From NCBI GenBank assembly GCA_009926065.1, contig RFPP01000015.1, positions 1-46,272 of the forward strand: a DNA stretch of 46,272 nt. The letters are read 5' to 3'. The position numbers and the translations under genes were made by a program. Below are positions 16,766 to 24,428 of this stretch, one piece after another. Source of the DNA: Flavobacteriaceae bacterium. Lineage in GTDB: Bacteria > Bacteroidota > Bacteroidia > Flavobacteriales > Flavobacteriaceae. Every line of letters starts with the position of its first letter. The stretch's first letter is position 1. The notes beneath the pieces were generated by a model. The model made no database searches, had not been told where the DNA came from, and saw only the letters and a program-made list of their open reading frames with translations.

Positions 16766-17167
16766 ATGGAAAATGAAAAATTGATTTCCGAATTGCAATT
16801 TAAAGCAGTCCGAAGTAGCGGTGCCGGTGGACAAAACGTCAATAAAGTATCTTCAAAAGTGGTACTTTCATTTGATTTAAAAAATTCTAATGCATTTTCA
16901 AATGAAGAAAAAAATATTCTCGAAAGAAAATTATCAACCCGACTCACCAATGACCAAATTTTGATTTTGAATTGTGATGAAGACAGAAGCCAACTCAAAA
17001 ATAAAGAAATTGTTACGAAACGATTTTTAGCAATTATTGAACAAGGATTGCATATTCCGAAAATTAGAAAGGCCACCAAAATCCCAAAATCGGTGATTAG
17101 AAAACGAATTAAAGATAAAAAAAACGTTTCAGATATTAAGAAAAACAGGAGGAAACCTGAATTTTAA
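16766..17167 (+). CDS. arfB: Peptidyl-tRNA hydrolase ArfB (YaeJ)
   Basis: Rescues ribosomes stalled on messages without a stop codon by hydrolysing the peptidyl-tRNA. 133 residues: a release factor-like domain with the catalytic loop SSGAGGQNVNKVSS (GGQ at 21-23), and a lysine/arginine-rich C-terminal tail (IRKRIKDKKNVSDIKKNRRKPEF) that in ArfB enters the empty mRNA channel. It lacks the codon-recognition domains of RF1/RF2, so it is not a truncated release factor. It follows the kinase-DUF4301 gene by 8 bp and ends the run that starts at the phosphopantetheinyl transferase. Confidence 0.95.
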   Translation: MENEKLISELQFKAVRSSGAGGQNVNKVSSKVVLSFDLKNSNAFSNEEKNILERKLSTRLTNDQILILNCDEDRSQLKNKEIVTKRFLAIIEQGLHIPKIRKATKIPKSVIRKRIKDKKNVSDIKKNRRKPEF

Positions 17168-17181
17168 ATTTATTGCAATTC

Positions 17182-17201
17182 ATAATTCATAATTCACAAT
17201 T
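17182..17201 (+). repeat. 20-nt repeat, copy 2
   Basis: Identical to 13391-13410. It lies between the arfB stop and the TPP riboswitch, within a longer low-complexity stretch of ATAATTC units. Confidence 0.8.
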
Positions 17202-17225
17202 TATAATTAATTTTGTCCTGTCTCA

Positions 17226-17304
17226 AAGGGGTGCTAGTTTCCATAAAGGAGTATTGGCTGAGATTATACCCAAAGAACCTGGGCAGGTAATGCTGCCAAG
17301 GGAA
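17226..17304 (+). promoter_or_regulatory. TPP (thiamine pyrophosphate) riboswitch, THI element
   Basis: The conserved parts are in order: AAGGGGTGCT (17226-17235), GGCTGAGAT (17257-17265), ATACCC, then GAACCTGGGCAGGTAATGC (17276-17294) and TGCCAAGGGA. This is the standard THI-box core in which GGCTGAGA and the CC-TGG/GGTAATGC region form the ligand pocket. It lies about 90 bp before the TonB receptor start, so that gene should be switched off when thiamine pyrophosphate is plentiful. Confidence 0.96.
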
Positions 17305-17394
17305 AATGAAAATAGAATTAAATATCTTATTTTCAATGAATATTAAATTATCAATAGAATAATTTACCCCTTGTTATTCGTAACTATTTTACGA

Positions 17395-19617
17395 ATGAAA
17401 AACAATTTCAAATTACAACCAAATTGCAGACGATTTTACAATCTATCTTCACTTCGTGTATTTTCTTATTTATATTTTCTTATCTCTTTTTGTGCTTTTT
17501 CACAAGAGAAACCGTCAGATTCTACAAAAATCAACGAGCTTGACGCTGTTTTAATTTCAGCAATTCGAATAGATTCAAAGACACCGGTTACATTCACTAA
17601 TTTGAATAAAAAAGAAATTAAAACCCGAAATTTAGGGCAGGATATTCCCATTTTGATGAATTATTTACCGTCTGTAGTAACTACTTCTGATGCTGGAAAC
17701 GGGATTGGTTATACTGGAATTCGAGTTCGAGGAAGCGATGCTTCCAGAGTAAATATTACGATAAATGGAATTCCCTATAACGATTCAGAAAGCCAAGGAA
17801 CTTTTTGGGTGAACATGCCCGATTTTGCTTCATCGTTAGAAAGTATTCAATTACAACGAGGCGTTGGATCTTCAACAAATGGCTCGGGTGCTTTTGGAGC
17901 AAGTTTAAATATGCTTACTGATAATTATTCAAAAACGAGTTGCGGAGAAATTTCAAATTCTGGCGGGAGTTTTAATTCTAGAAAAAACACCGTAAAATTT
18001 AGCACAGGATTAATGAATAATGAAATAAGTTCGGCACAAGGTTTTGAAATTGCTGGTCGTATGTCAGTTTTAAAATCTGATGGTTATGTAGATCGAGCAA
18101 GTTCTGATTTAAAATCTTACTTTTTACAAGGAACCTATGTCGGAAAAACAAGCCTAATAAAAGCGCTTGTATTTGGCGGAAAAGAAAAAACCTATCAATC
18201 TTGGAATGGAATAGATGCAGCTACTTTGGAAAGTGACAGAACATTTAACTCTGCTGGAATGTATACCGATGAGTTTGGAAATATTCGTTACTACGATAAT
18301 GAAACAGATAACTACCAGCAAGATCATTATCAATTGCATTGGAACGAAAAAATTTCAGATAAATGGAATACCAATTTGGCGTTTCATTATACCAAAGGAA
18401 AAGGATATTTTGAAAACTATATTGAAGATGCGGCTTTCGTAGATTACGGGTTGATGCCCGTTGGAACGGAAGTTTCAACCGATTTAATTCGTCAAAAATG
18501 GCTGGATAATGATTTTTATGGAACTACTTTTTCCTCAAATTATAAAGATGAAAAGTTAAATTTAGTTATTGGTGGAGCTTACAATAAATATGAAGGAGCT
18601 CATTTTGGAAATGTTATTTGGGCACGTTTTGCATCTCAAAGTGAATTAGGAGATCGCTATTATGATGATTTTGCTACAAAAACAGACGGAAATTTATTTG
18701 CAAAAGCAAACTTTCAATTGTCAGATAAAATTAGTTTTTATGGAGATTTGCAAATTAGAAATGTTCATTACAAAGCAAATAGTTTAGAAACAGGAATTGT
18801 GAACGATAATTTTATTTTTTTCAATCCAAAGGTAGGATTAAACTACGATTTAAATTCTAAAAACACGATTTATTTTTCTTTCGCACGAGCCAATAGAGAA
18901 CCAAACCGCGATGATTATACTAGCGGAGAACCTAAACCAGAAGAATTGAATGATTTTGAATTAGGATGGAGATTGGCGACAGAAAAGTCAAAGCTTAATG
19001 TTACAGCATATTATATGAATTATAAAAACCAGTTGGTATTAACCGGTGCTCTCAGTGATGTGGGAGCTCCATTAAGAGAAAATGTTGGGGATAGTTATCG
19101 TTTAGGATTAGAAGTAGATGCAAATATTTTCATTTCAAATAAATGGTTACTTAGACCAAATATAGCTTTAAGCAAAAATAAAAATCAAGATTATTATTTT
19201 CAAAAAGACGGAAATCTTGTGAGTTTAGGAAACACAAATATTGCTTTTTCTCCAAATATTGTTGCAGGAAATTGCATAACATTTGCGCCAAGCGAAAACC
19301 TACAATTTAGTATTTTGTCCAAGTTTGTTGGCAAACAATTTATGGGAAATATTGATTCAGTAAATTCAGAATTACCGAGTTATTTCGTAAACGACTTAAA
19401 TATTTCCTATGAAATCCAAACTAAAAATGTATTTAAATCGGTCTTATTTTCTGTTTTAGTGAATAATCTTTTGAATACTAAATACGTTTCAAATGGTTAT
19501 TATTATACTTATGATGACACCTGGACCAATCCAGGAAATACAATTACGATGGACGGAGCTGGATATTATCCTCAAGCAGGAATAAATTTTTTAGCTGGAA
19601 TTTCGTTGAAATATTAA
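17395..19617 (+). CDS. TonB-dependent outer-membrane receptor, probably for thiamine
   Basis: 740 residues if started at the ATG at 17395; the eight codons upstream of it are less likely to be used. A signal sequence ends near FCAFSQ. The plug domain is seen in LPSVVTTSDAGNGIGYTGIRVRGSDASRVNITINGIPYNDSESQ and LESIQLQRGVGSSTNGSGAFGASLNM, and the barrel ends in aromatic GISLKY. No carboxypeptidase-like N-terminal domain or SusD partner is present, so it belongs to the vitamin/siderophore-type receptors rather than glycan receptors. Its leader is the TPP riboswitch, which marks it as a thiamine receptor of the Omr1 kind known in Bacteroidota. It converges, with a few bases' overlap, on the Rieske-like lipoprotein gene. 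Confidence 0.92.
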   Translation: MKNNFKLQPNCRRFYNLSSLRVFSYLYFLISFCAFSQEKPSDSTKINELDAVLISAIRIDSKTPVTFTNLNKKEIKTRNLGQDIPILMNYLPSVVTTSDAGNGIGYTGIRVRGSDASRVNITINGIPYNDSESQGTFWVNMPDFASSLESIQLQRGVGSSTNGSGAFGASLNMLTDNYSKTSCGEISNSGGSFNSRKNTVKFSTGLMNNEISSAQGFEIAGRMSVLKSDGYVDRASSDLKSYFLQGTYVGKTSLIKALVFGGKEKTYQSWNGIDAATLESDRTFNSAGMYTDEFGNIRYYDNETDNYQQDHYQLHWNEKISDKWNTNLAFHYTKGKGYFENYIEDAAFVDYGLMPVGTEVSTDLIRQKWLDNDFYGTTFSSNYKDEKLNLVIGGAYNKYEGAHFGNVIWARFASQSELGDRYYDDFATKTDGNLFAKANFQLSDKISFYGDLQIRNVHYKANSLETGIVNDNFIFFNPKVGLNYDLNSKNTIYFSFARANREPNRDDYTSGEPKPEELNDFELGWRLATEKSKLNVTAYYMNYKNQLVLTGALSDVGAPLRENVGDSYRLGLEVDANIFISNKWLLRPNIALSKNKNQDYYFQKDGNLVSLGNTNIAFSPNIVAGNCITFAPSENLQFSILSKFVGKQFMGNIDSVNSELPSYFVNDLNISYEIQTKNVFKSVLFSVLVNNLLNTKYVSNGYYYTYDDTWTNPGNTITMDGAGYYPQAGINFLAGISLKY

Positions 19618-20030
19618 TTATATACTCGAATAATAGCGCCTCTTGTTTCTACACGATAAGGTTTCATAGGATATTCTTTACCAGGACTTTGTCCTGTAAA
19701 TAGATTATAAAGTGCATTATCGCAATTACATTTTGCATTTATACCATTTACAACCATAGTAGAACAGGCGCTTAAGGCTTGGTTTGGACATGCCGCATCA
19801 TAGGCTACATAGGCTGTGCCAGTGGTATTAAAAACAATAATTCCACGAGCACCAGCATTAGGAATATACATTCCATTACTCACAAATTTCAGATTATTGT
19901 AGGTTGGCAAATCAGTATTTATATCTATAGAAAAACTATAATTTGGAATATAAGGGTTGCTATTATTAAATTGATCATTACTGCAATTGCAAAGAATAAA
20001 TATCAAAAAAACAAAAAGTAATTTTTTCAT
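19614..20030 (-). CDS. Rieske-like lipoprotein lacking the cluster histidines
   Basis: 138 residues with a lipoprotein signal (FILCNCSND, likely lipidated at Cys16). The mature domain has the flow of a Rieske 2Fe-2S protein: GIIVFNTTGTAYVAYDAACPN, VVNGINAKCNCDNALYNLFTGQS, then PMKPYRVETRGAIIRVYN. The two Rieske boxes normally read C-x-H and C-x-x-H. Here they read C81-P-N83 and C101-N-C103-D104, so both histidine ligands are replaced, although four cysteines (81, 89, 101, 103) remain. It may bind no cluster, another metal, or form disulfides. It ends on the TonB receptor stop; its start faces greA. Confidence 0.75.
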   Translation of the reverse strand: MKKLLFVFLIFILCNCSNDQFNNSNPYIPNYSFSIDINTDLPTYNNLKFVSNGMYIPNAGARGIIVFNTTGTAYVAYDAACPNQALSACSTMVVNGINAKCNCDNALYNLFTGQSPGKEYPMKPYRVETRGAIIRVYN

Positions 20031-20087
20031 AATAAAATTTTATTAAAAGAATTGTGGTAACAAATTTAAATTATTTAACTTTGAATT

Positions 20088-20106
20088 ATATATGATTATC
20101 ATATAT
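20088..20106. promoter_or_regulatory. 19-bp palindrome upstream of the greA promoter
   Basis: ATATATGAT-T-ATCATATAT has perfect 9-bp arms, ending three bases before the -33 TTTG of greA and lying between the divergent lipoprotein and greA genes. The position suits an operator, but the high A+T content makes this uncertain. Confidence 0.4.
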
Positions 20107-20109
20107 TTA

Positions 20110-20139
20110 TTTGAATAAAGAAAATAACAACTATCTTTG
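20110..20139 (+). promoter_or_regulatory. greA promoter (Bacteroidota type)
   Basis: TTTG (20110-20113), 18-nt spacer, TATCTTTG (20132-20139). Transcription should begin near 20145. Confidence 0.75.
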
Positions 20140-20146
20140 TAAAAAG

Positions 20147-20172
20147 AAATCCCGTCCCGATGGGATTTTTTC
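20147..20172 (+). promoter_or_regulatory. Terminator-like hairpin in the greA leader
   Basis: AAATCCC-gtcccgat-GGGATTT followed by TTT, starting within about 10 nt of the predicted transcription start and 24 bp before the greA ATG. The upstream gene points away, so this cannot be its terminator. It may be an attenuator or stabilise the 5' end. Confidence 0.65.
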
Positions 20173-20195
20173 TATTTTATATAAACGATTAAATT

Positions 20196-20672
20196 ATGAG
20201 TGAAGTATCTTATTATACCGCTGAGGGATTAAAGAAATTAAGAGAAGAATTGGACTATTTGAAGAATGTAATGAGACCAAAAGCGTCTCAAGATATTGCT
20301 GATGCTAGGGATAAAGGGGATTTGTCAGAGAATGCCGAATATGATGCAGCAAAAGAAGCCCAAGGAATGCTAGAAATGAGAATTGCTAAATTGGAAGAGG
20401 TACATGCAAACGCCAGATTAATAGATGAAAGTCAATTGGACGTTTCAAAAGTTTTGGTTTTATCTAATGTTAGAATCAAAAATTTAACTAATTCTATGGA
20501 ATTAAAATATACTTTGGTTGCTGAAAGTGAAGCTGATTTAAAATCGGGAAAAATTTCTGTAACATCTCCAATTGGTAAAGGTTTATTAGGGAAATCTGTA
20601 GGAGAAATTGCTGAAATTACTGTACCAAATGGTGTTTTGAAATTTGAAATTTTGGAAGTTTCTAGAGATTAA
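20196..20672 (+). CDS. greA: Transcription elongation factor GreA
   Basis: Rescues backtracked RNA polymerase by stimulating transcript cleavage. The 158-residue length and two-domain structure are normal: N-terminal coiled coil with YYTAEGLKKLREELDYL and the acidic tip ARDKGDLSENAEYDAAKEAQG (the D and E that coordinate Mg2+ in the polymerase), then the C-terminal FKBP-like domain with VAESEADLKSGKISVTSPIGKGLLGKSVGEIAEI. Its promoter is followed by a leader hairpin. The HIT gene starts 18 bp later and is probably co-transcribed. Confidence 0.97.
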   Translation: MSEVSYYTAEGLKKLREELDYLKNVMRPKASQDIADARDKGDLSENAEYDAAKEAQGMLEMRIAKLEEVHANARLIDESQLDVSKVLVLSNVRIKNLTNSMELKYTLVAESEADLKSGKISVTSPIGKGLLGKSVGEIAEITVPNGVLKFEILEVSRD

Positions 20673-20690
20673 TCAAATCCAAATTCAACA

Positions 20691-21080
20691 ATGTCAAGTA
20701 TTTTTTCAAAAATCGTAAACGGAGAAATTCCATGTTATAAAGTCGCTGAAGATGATAATTTTTTAGCATTTTTAGATGTAAATCCAAATGCTGAAGGACA
20801 TACTTTATGCATTCCAAAAAAAGAAATTGACAAGATTTTTGACATTGAGGAGGAACTTTATATAGGCTTAATGCAATTTTCAAAAAAAGTGGCTATCGCT
20901 TTAGAAAAAACAGTTCCTTGTAAGCGAATTGGCATGAGTGTTATCGGTTTAGAAGTTCCCCACGCCCATGTTCATCTGATTCCACTGAATGAAATGGAAG
21001 ATATTCGTTTCCAAAAGAAAGTCACTTTATCCAAAGAAGAATTTCTTGCTTTGGCATTGAAAATCCAAGGAAATTTATAA
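20691..21080 (+). CDS. HIT family protein (HINT-like)
   Basis: 129 residues. The histidine triad appears as H91-A-H93-V-H95-L-I-P; the N-terminal IFSKIVNGEIPCYKVAEDDNFLAFLDVNPNAEGHTLCIPK matches the HINT branch, which hydrolyses adenosine or guanosine 5'-phosphoramidates and acyl-adenylates. It follows greA by 18 bp, a gene pair seen widely in flavobacteria (from memory). It converges on the histidine kinase gene. Confidence 0.94.
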   Translation: MSSIFSKIVNGEIPCYKVAEDDNFLAFLDVNPNAEGHTLCIPKKEIDKIFDIEEELYIGLMQFSKKVAIALEKTVPCKRIGMSVIGLEVPHAHVHLIPLNEMEDIRFQKKVTLSKEEFLALALKIQGNL

Positions 21081-21091
21081 ATAATTAGATT

Positions 21092-22243
21092 TTATTTTGC
21101 TTTTCTAAAGTTAATTTGAAAAGTAGTTCCTTTATTTACCTCTGAATTCAGCACTTTTATTTTTCCGTCATGGTATTCTTCAACAATTCTTTTCGTTAAA
21201 GAAAGACCCAATCCCCAACCTCTTTTTTTAGTTGTAAAACCAGGTTCAAAGATTTTTTTGAATTGCTTCTTTGGGATTCCTTTTCCCGAATCGGTTACAT
21301 TTATTTTTACAAATTCACCTTCTAAAGTAATTGCTACAGCTAGTTTTCCTTTTCCTCTCATAGCATCAATTGCATTTTTTACAATGTTCTCGATGATCCA
21401 ACTGAATAGAATTGGATTAAGAGAAACCATAACCGGGAAATTGGGAGCATTAAATGAAAACTCAACTTGCTTAGAAAATCTAGATTGTAAATATTGAAAA
21501 GAATTTTCAGTTTCTGAGATAATATCTTTGGTTTCTAGAATAGGTTCTGAACCTATTTTAGAAAATCGATCTGTAATATTTTGAAGCCTTTGTATGTCTT
21601 TTTCAATTTCTGCTACAGTAGAATCAGCAACATTTTCTGCTTTTAATATCTCTAGCCAACCAATTAGTGAGGAAAGGGGAGTTCCAATTTGATGTGCTGT
21701 TTCCTTAGCCATTCCAGCCCAAAGTTTGTTTTCTGTAGCCATTTTAGTACTTCTATAAAAATTATATACCAGAAGTGCAAAGAGTAAAATAATCAATAAA
21801 AAAGCGATTGGAAAATAGATGAGATTGTTCAATCGATCGGAATTTCCATAGTAGATATTTCGGAATTTTCCGGGTATGTATTCAAATTTTATGGGTTCGT
21901 TTTCTTTTTTTAATTTTTTTAAAATTGTTTTCGCTTCATGAGAAATTGACATTAATTTTTCGTCAATATTTTTATAGCCAATAATACTGTCTTTTTCGTT
22001 GGTTAATATAATTGGAATAGTTTTATTTTCTTCAATAATTTTAATTGGCAGTTCTATTTCGGTATTGATATCAGCGTTAATGATGGTTTTTTGTGCTTCA
22101 GCCCAATACTCCATTTTTAAACGTTCTTCATTTTTAAAAATTTGAAAAAAGGAATAAGTGTTCCAAAGTATAAAAACTATGAAGATAAAGGAGGAAAATA
22201 TAATAAACCACCTAGTAAAATTCCGTTTGTTTGAAAACTGCAT
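21092..22243 (-). CDS. Orphan membrane sensor histidine kinase
   Basis: 383 residues. Two membrane helices (about 11-33 and 141-163) flank a roughly 105-residue periplasmic sensor region, followed directly by the kinase core without a clear HAMP domain. H-box ETAHQIGTPLSSLIGW gives phospho-acceptor His184. The N-box IENIVKNAIDAMRGKG, G1 DSGKGIP and G2 GWGLGLSLTKRIVEE are intact, so it should bind ATP. No response regulator gene adjoins it; the partner must be elsewhere. The sensor domain matches nothing I can name. It is transcribed towards the HIT gene. Confidence 0.9.
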   Translation of the reverse strand: MQFSNKRNFTRWFIIFSSFIFIVFILWNTYSFFQIFKNEERLKMEYWAEAQKTIINADINTEIELPIKIIEENKTIPIILTNEKDSIIGYKNIDEKLMSISHEAKTILKKLKKENEPIKFEYIPGKFRNIYYGNSDRLNNLIYFPIAFLLIILLFALLVYNFYRSTKMATENKLWAGMAKETAHQIGTPLSSLIGWLEILKAENVADSTVAEIEKDIQRLQNITDRFSKIGSEPILETKDIISETENSFQYLQSRFSKQVEFSFNAPNFPVMVSLNPILFSWIIENIVKNAIDAMRGKGKLAVAITLEGEFVKINVTDSGKGIPKKQFKKIFEPGFTTKKRGWGLGLSLTKRIVEEYHDGKIKVLNSEVNKGTTFQINFRKAK

Positions 22244-22396
22244 AAGTTACTTTTGAAAGTAATATTAACGATAAATATAATAAAATAATATGATTAAGAT
22301 AACAGAAAACAAAATTGTAATTCCATTATCAATATTTGAAAAAATATTACTTCATTTTTGAAACCAAATTTATTATATTTGTTTAAATTGATTTTT

Positions 22397-23269
22397 ATGA
22401 TAAGTATTGATCCAAAAGACGTTTCTTCTGCTAAATTACAGGGCTATTTACAAAGTTCTGTAGGTCCTAGACCTATTGCTTTTGCCAGTACTATTGATAT
22501 AAATGGAGTTCCAAATTTATCTCCGTTTAGTTTTTTCAATATTTTTAGTTCTAATCCCCCAATATTGATATTTTCACCCGCCAGACGTGTTCGCGACAAT
22601 ACAATAAAACACACTTTAATTAATGCTGAAGCGACTCGCGAAGTGGTAATTAATGTAGTTAATTTTGATATAGTTCAACAAACATCTCTTTCAAGTACTG
22701 AATATCCTGATGGTGTAAATGAATTTATAAAAGCAGGATTTACAGCAATTCCCTCTGAAATGGTTAAACCTTTTCGTGTGGCACAATCACCAGTTCAATT
22801 TGAATGCAAAGTAAATGAGATTATTAGTTTGGGAACTCAAGGGGGAGCTGGTAATTTAGTTATTTGTGAAATTTTAAAAATGCACATTAGCGAAACTGTT
22901 TTGGATGAAAATGGAAATATTGATCCTTATAAAATTGATTTAGTTTCACGAATGGGAGGAAACTGGTATTCAAGAGCCAATCAAGGTTTGTTCGAAGTTG
23001 CAAAACCAATTACAACATTAGGAATAGGAGTGGATCAAATCCCAAATTTTGTTAAGGAAAGTCCTATTTTCGATGGCAACGATTTGGGTAAATTAGGAAA
23101 TATTGAGGCGTTGCCTACAATAGAAGAAATTAATATATTTGTAAAACAGAATTTTGCTGTTAAAGGTGTTTTGAGTTCTGATGATCAATCAAAACAATTT
23201 AAAAAAGCAAAGGAATATTTAGATCAGAACGATGTAGATTCCGCATGGAAAGTACTATTAGCAAAATAA
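22397..23269 (+). CDS. Flavin reductase-like (FMN-binding split barrel) protein
   Basis: 290 residues from the ATG at 22397 (MISIDPKDVSS). A TATATTTG box at 22374-22381 places the transcript start near 22387, which excludes the upstream in-frame ATG at 22358. The fold is recognised from VGPRPIAFASTIDINGVPNLSPFSFFNIFSSNPPILIFSPARR, which binds FMN, and from TEYPDGVNEFIKAGFTAIPSEMVKPFRVAQSPVQFECKV. Such proteins are flavoredoxins or NAD(P)H:flavin oxidoreductases. The C-terminal 60 residues after NWYSRAN extend beyond the core domain; their role is unknown. DUF3127 follows 25 bp later. Confidence 0.9.
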   Translation: MISIDPKDVSSAKLQGYLQSSVGPRPIAFASTIDINGVPNLSPFSFFNIFSSNPPILIFSPARRVRDNTIKHTLINAEATREVVINVVNFDIVQQTSLSSTEYPDGVNEFIKAGFTAIPSEMVKPFRVAQSPVQFECKVNEIISLGTQGGAGNLVICEILKMHISETVLDENGNIDPYKIDLVSRMGGNWYSRANQGLFEVAKPITTLGIGVDQIPNFVKESPIFDGNDLGKLGNIEALPTIEEINIFVKQNFAVKGVLSSDDQSKQFKKAKEYLDQNDVDSAWKVLLAK

Positions 23270-23294
23270 TTCAAAATAAAATTAAAGAAGAAAA

Positions 23295-23669
23295 ATGGAA
23301 ATATCAGGGAAAATTAAAATGCTTGGGGAATCAAAAAATGTAGGAAGCGGAAGTTTCTTAAAAAGGGAATTAGTGGTCACTACTGACGAGCAATATCCAC
23401 AACACATTTTAGTTGAATTCGTTCAAGACAAATGTGATTTATTAAATAATTACCAAGTTGGAGATGCTGTAAAAGTTTCTATCAATTTGAGAGGTCGCGA
23501 ATGGGTTGATCCTCAAGGAGTAACAAAATATTTCAATGCAATTCAAGGTTGGAGAGTTGAAAAATTAGGCGCTGCTGCTCCTGTGCAAGCTGCTCCAATG
23601 CCAGCTGCTGAAACATTTGCTCCAGCTGAAAATTTTAATGAAGAAGAGCACGACGATTTGCCGTTCTAA
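23295..23669 (+). CDS. DUF3127 protein with an SSB-like acidic C-terminus
   Basis: 124 residues. Residues 1-91 form a compact beta-rich domain (ISGKIKMLGESKNVGSGSFLKRELVVTTDEQYPQHILVEF...VGDAVKVSINLRGREW) that is the DUF3127 family and reads like an OB fold. A proline/alanine linker (92-112) follows, then EEEHDDLPF at the extreme C-terminus. This layout copies that of single-stranded DNA-binding protein, whose DDDLPF-like tip docks repair and replication partners. No function is established for the family; ssDNA or RNA binding is an inference. It follows the flavin reductase gene and ends at a hairpin. Confidence 0.88.
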   Translation: MEISGKIKMLGESKNVGSGSFLKRELVVTTDEQYPQHILVEFVQDKCDLLNNYQVGDAVKVSINLRGREWVDPQGVTKYFNAIQGWRVEKLGAAAPVQAAPMPAAETFAPAENFNEEEHDDLPF

Positions 23670-23675
23670 TATTAT

Positions 23676-23696
23676 AATTGATTAATATCAATTTTT
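23676..23696. terminator. Hairpin between convergent DUF3127 and PAP2 genes
   Basis: AATTGAT-taat-ATCAATT (7-bp stem) followed by TTT on the plus strand. It overlaps the PAP2 stop codon. The AT-rich stem is weak but properly placed for DUF3127. Confidence 0.5.
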
Positions 23697-24419
23697 AATT
23701 AATAGACCTATGCCGTAATTTGTTCCTATTTGAGGATATATTAAGGCATGGGTTTTATTTTTTCCAAAAGTTAGCGATTTAAACGGACTCCAATAAGATA
23801 CTACAAGTCCTACCGCTGTTCCAATTCCAGCACCGGCCAAAACGTCTGAAGTAAAATGCCTATTGTTAGCAATTCTTAAAAATCCTGTTGCTGTTGCAAA
23901 TAAATAACCGCTACTTGCATACCAAATATTAGCATCTTTATATTCATAAAATAATATCGAAGCATTTGTAAAAGCGGTAGCTGTGTGTCCAGATGGAAAG
24001 CTATATTCATCAGATGCATCAGGACGAACTTCTTTAAATGTGTGTTTCATTGATTTTACAATACCTCCCATAATAGCATTTGACACTACAATATTTATGG
24101 TTTGTCGTAGTGCATTATTTTTCGATTTTAATCCTAAATAGCGTCCACCATAAATTTGTAAAACAGCTTCATATTGAAGAAAGTCGTCAATTTTATTATG
24201 AAAATCATGGCCAAGTACTTTTCTAAAATCGTTTTGTAAATTAGAATTCATAGGAGTATTTTTCATTAGTAATCCTCCAGAAATCAATACAGTTGGAATA
24301 ATAAATTGCTTATAAGAAAGTTTATCTTCTTTTATCAATAATGAAATTGAATCTTTTTGTTGTGCATTCCCAATAAATGAAATAAGTAAGGCAATTACAA
24401 TATATATTTTAACTTTCAT
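23688..24419 (-). CDS. PAP2-family phosphatase, canonical
   Basis: 243 residues with a signal peptide (MKVKIYIVIALLISFIGNAQ). All three catalytic motifs of lipid phosphatase/phosphotransferase enzymes are present: K-x6-RP in KHTFKEVRPD, PSGH in SFPSGHTATAF, and R-x5-H-x3-D in RIANNRHFTSD. Likely substrates are undecaprenyl pyrophosphate, phosphatidate or a lipid A phosphate on the periplasmic side. It lies 9 bp after a second PAP2 gene on the same strand, so they share a transcript. Confidence 0.9.
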   Translation of the reverse strand: MKVKIYIVIALLISFIGNAQQKDSISLLIKEDKLSYKQFIIPTVLISGGLLMKNTPMNSNLQNDFRKVLGHDFHNKIDDFLQYEAVLQIYGGRYLGLKSKNNALRQTINIVVSNAIMGGIVKSMKHTFKEVRPDASDEYSFPSGHTATAFTNASILFYEYKDANIWYASSGYLFATATGFLRIANNRHFTSDVLAGAGIGTAVGLVVSYWSPFKSLTFGKNKTHALIYPQIGTNYGIGLLIKN

Positions 24420-24428
24420 TTTTTGGAA

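Noticed and set aside
20147..20172. Terminator of the gene upstream of greA
   Set aside because: The upstream gene (19614-20030) is on the other strand and reads away, and the hairpin follows the greA promoter.
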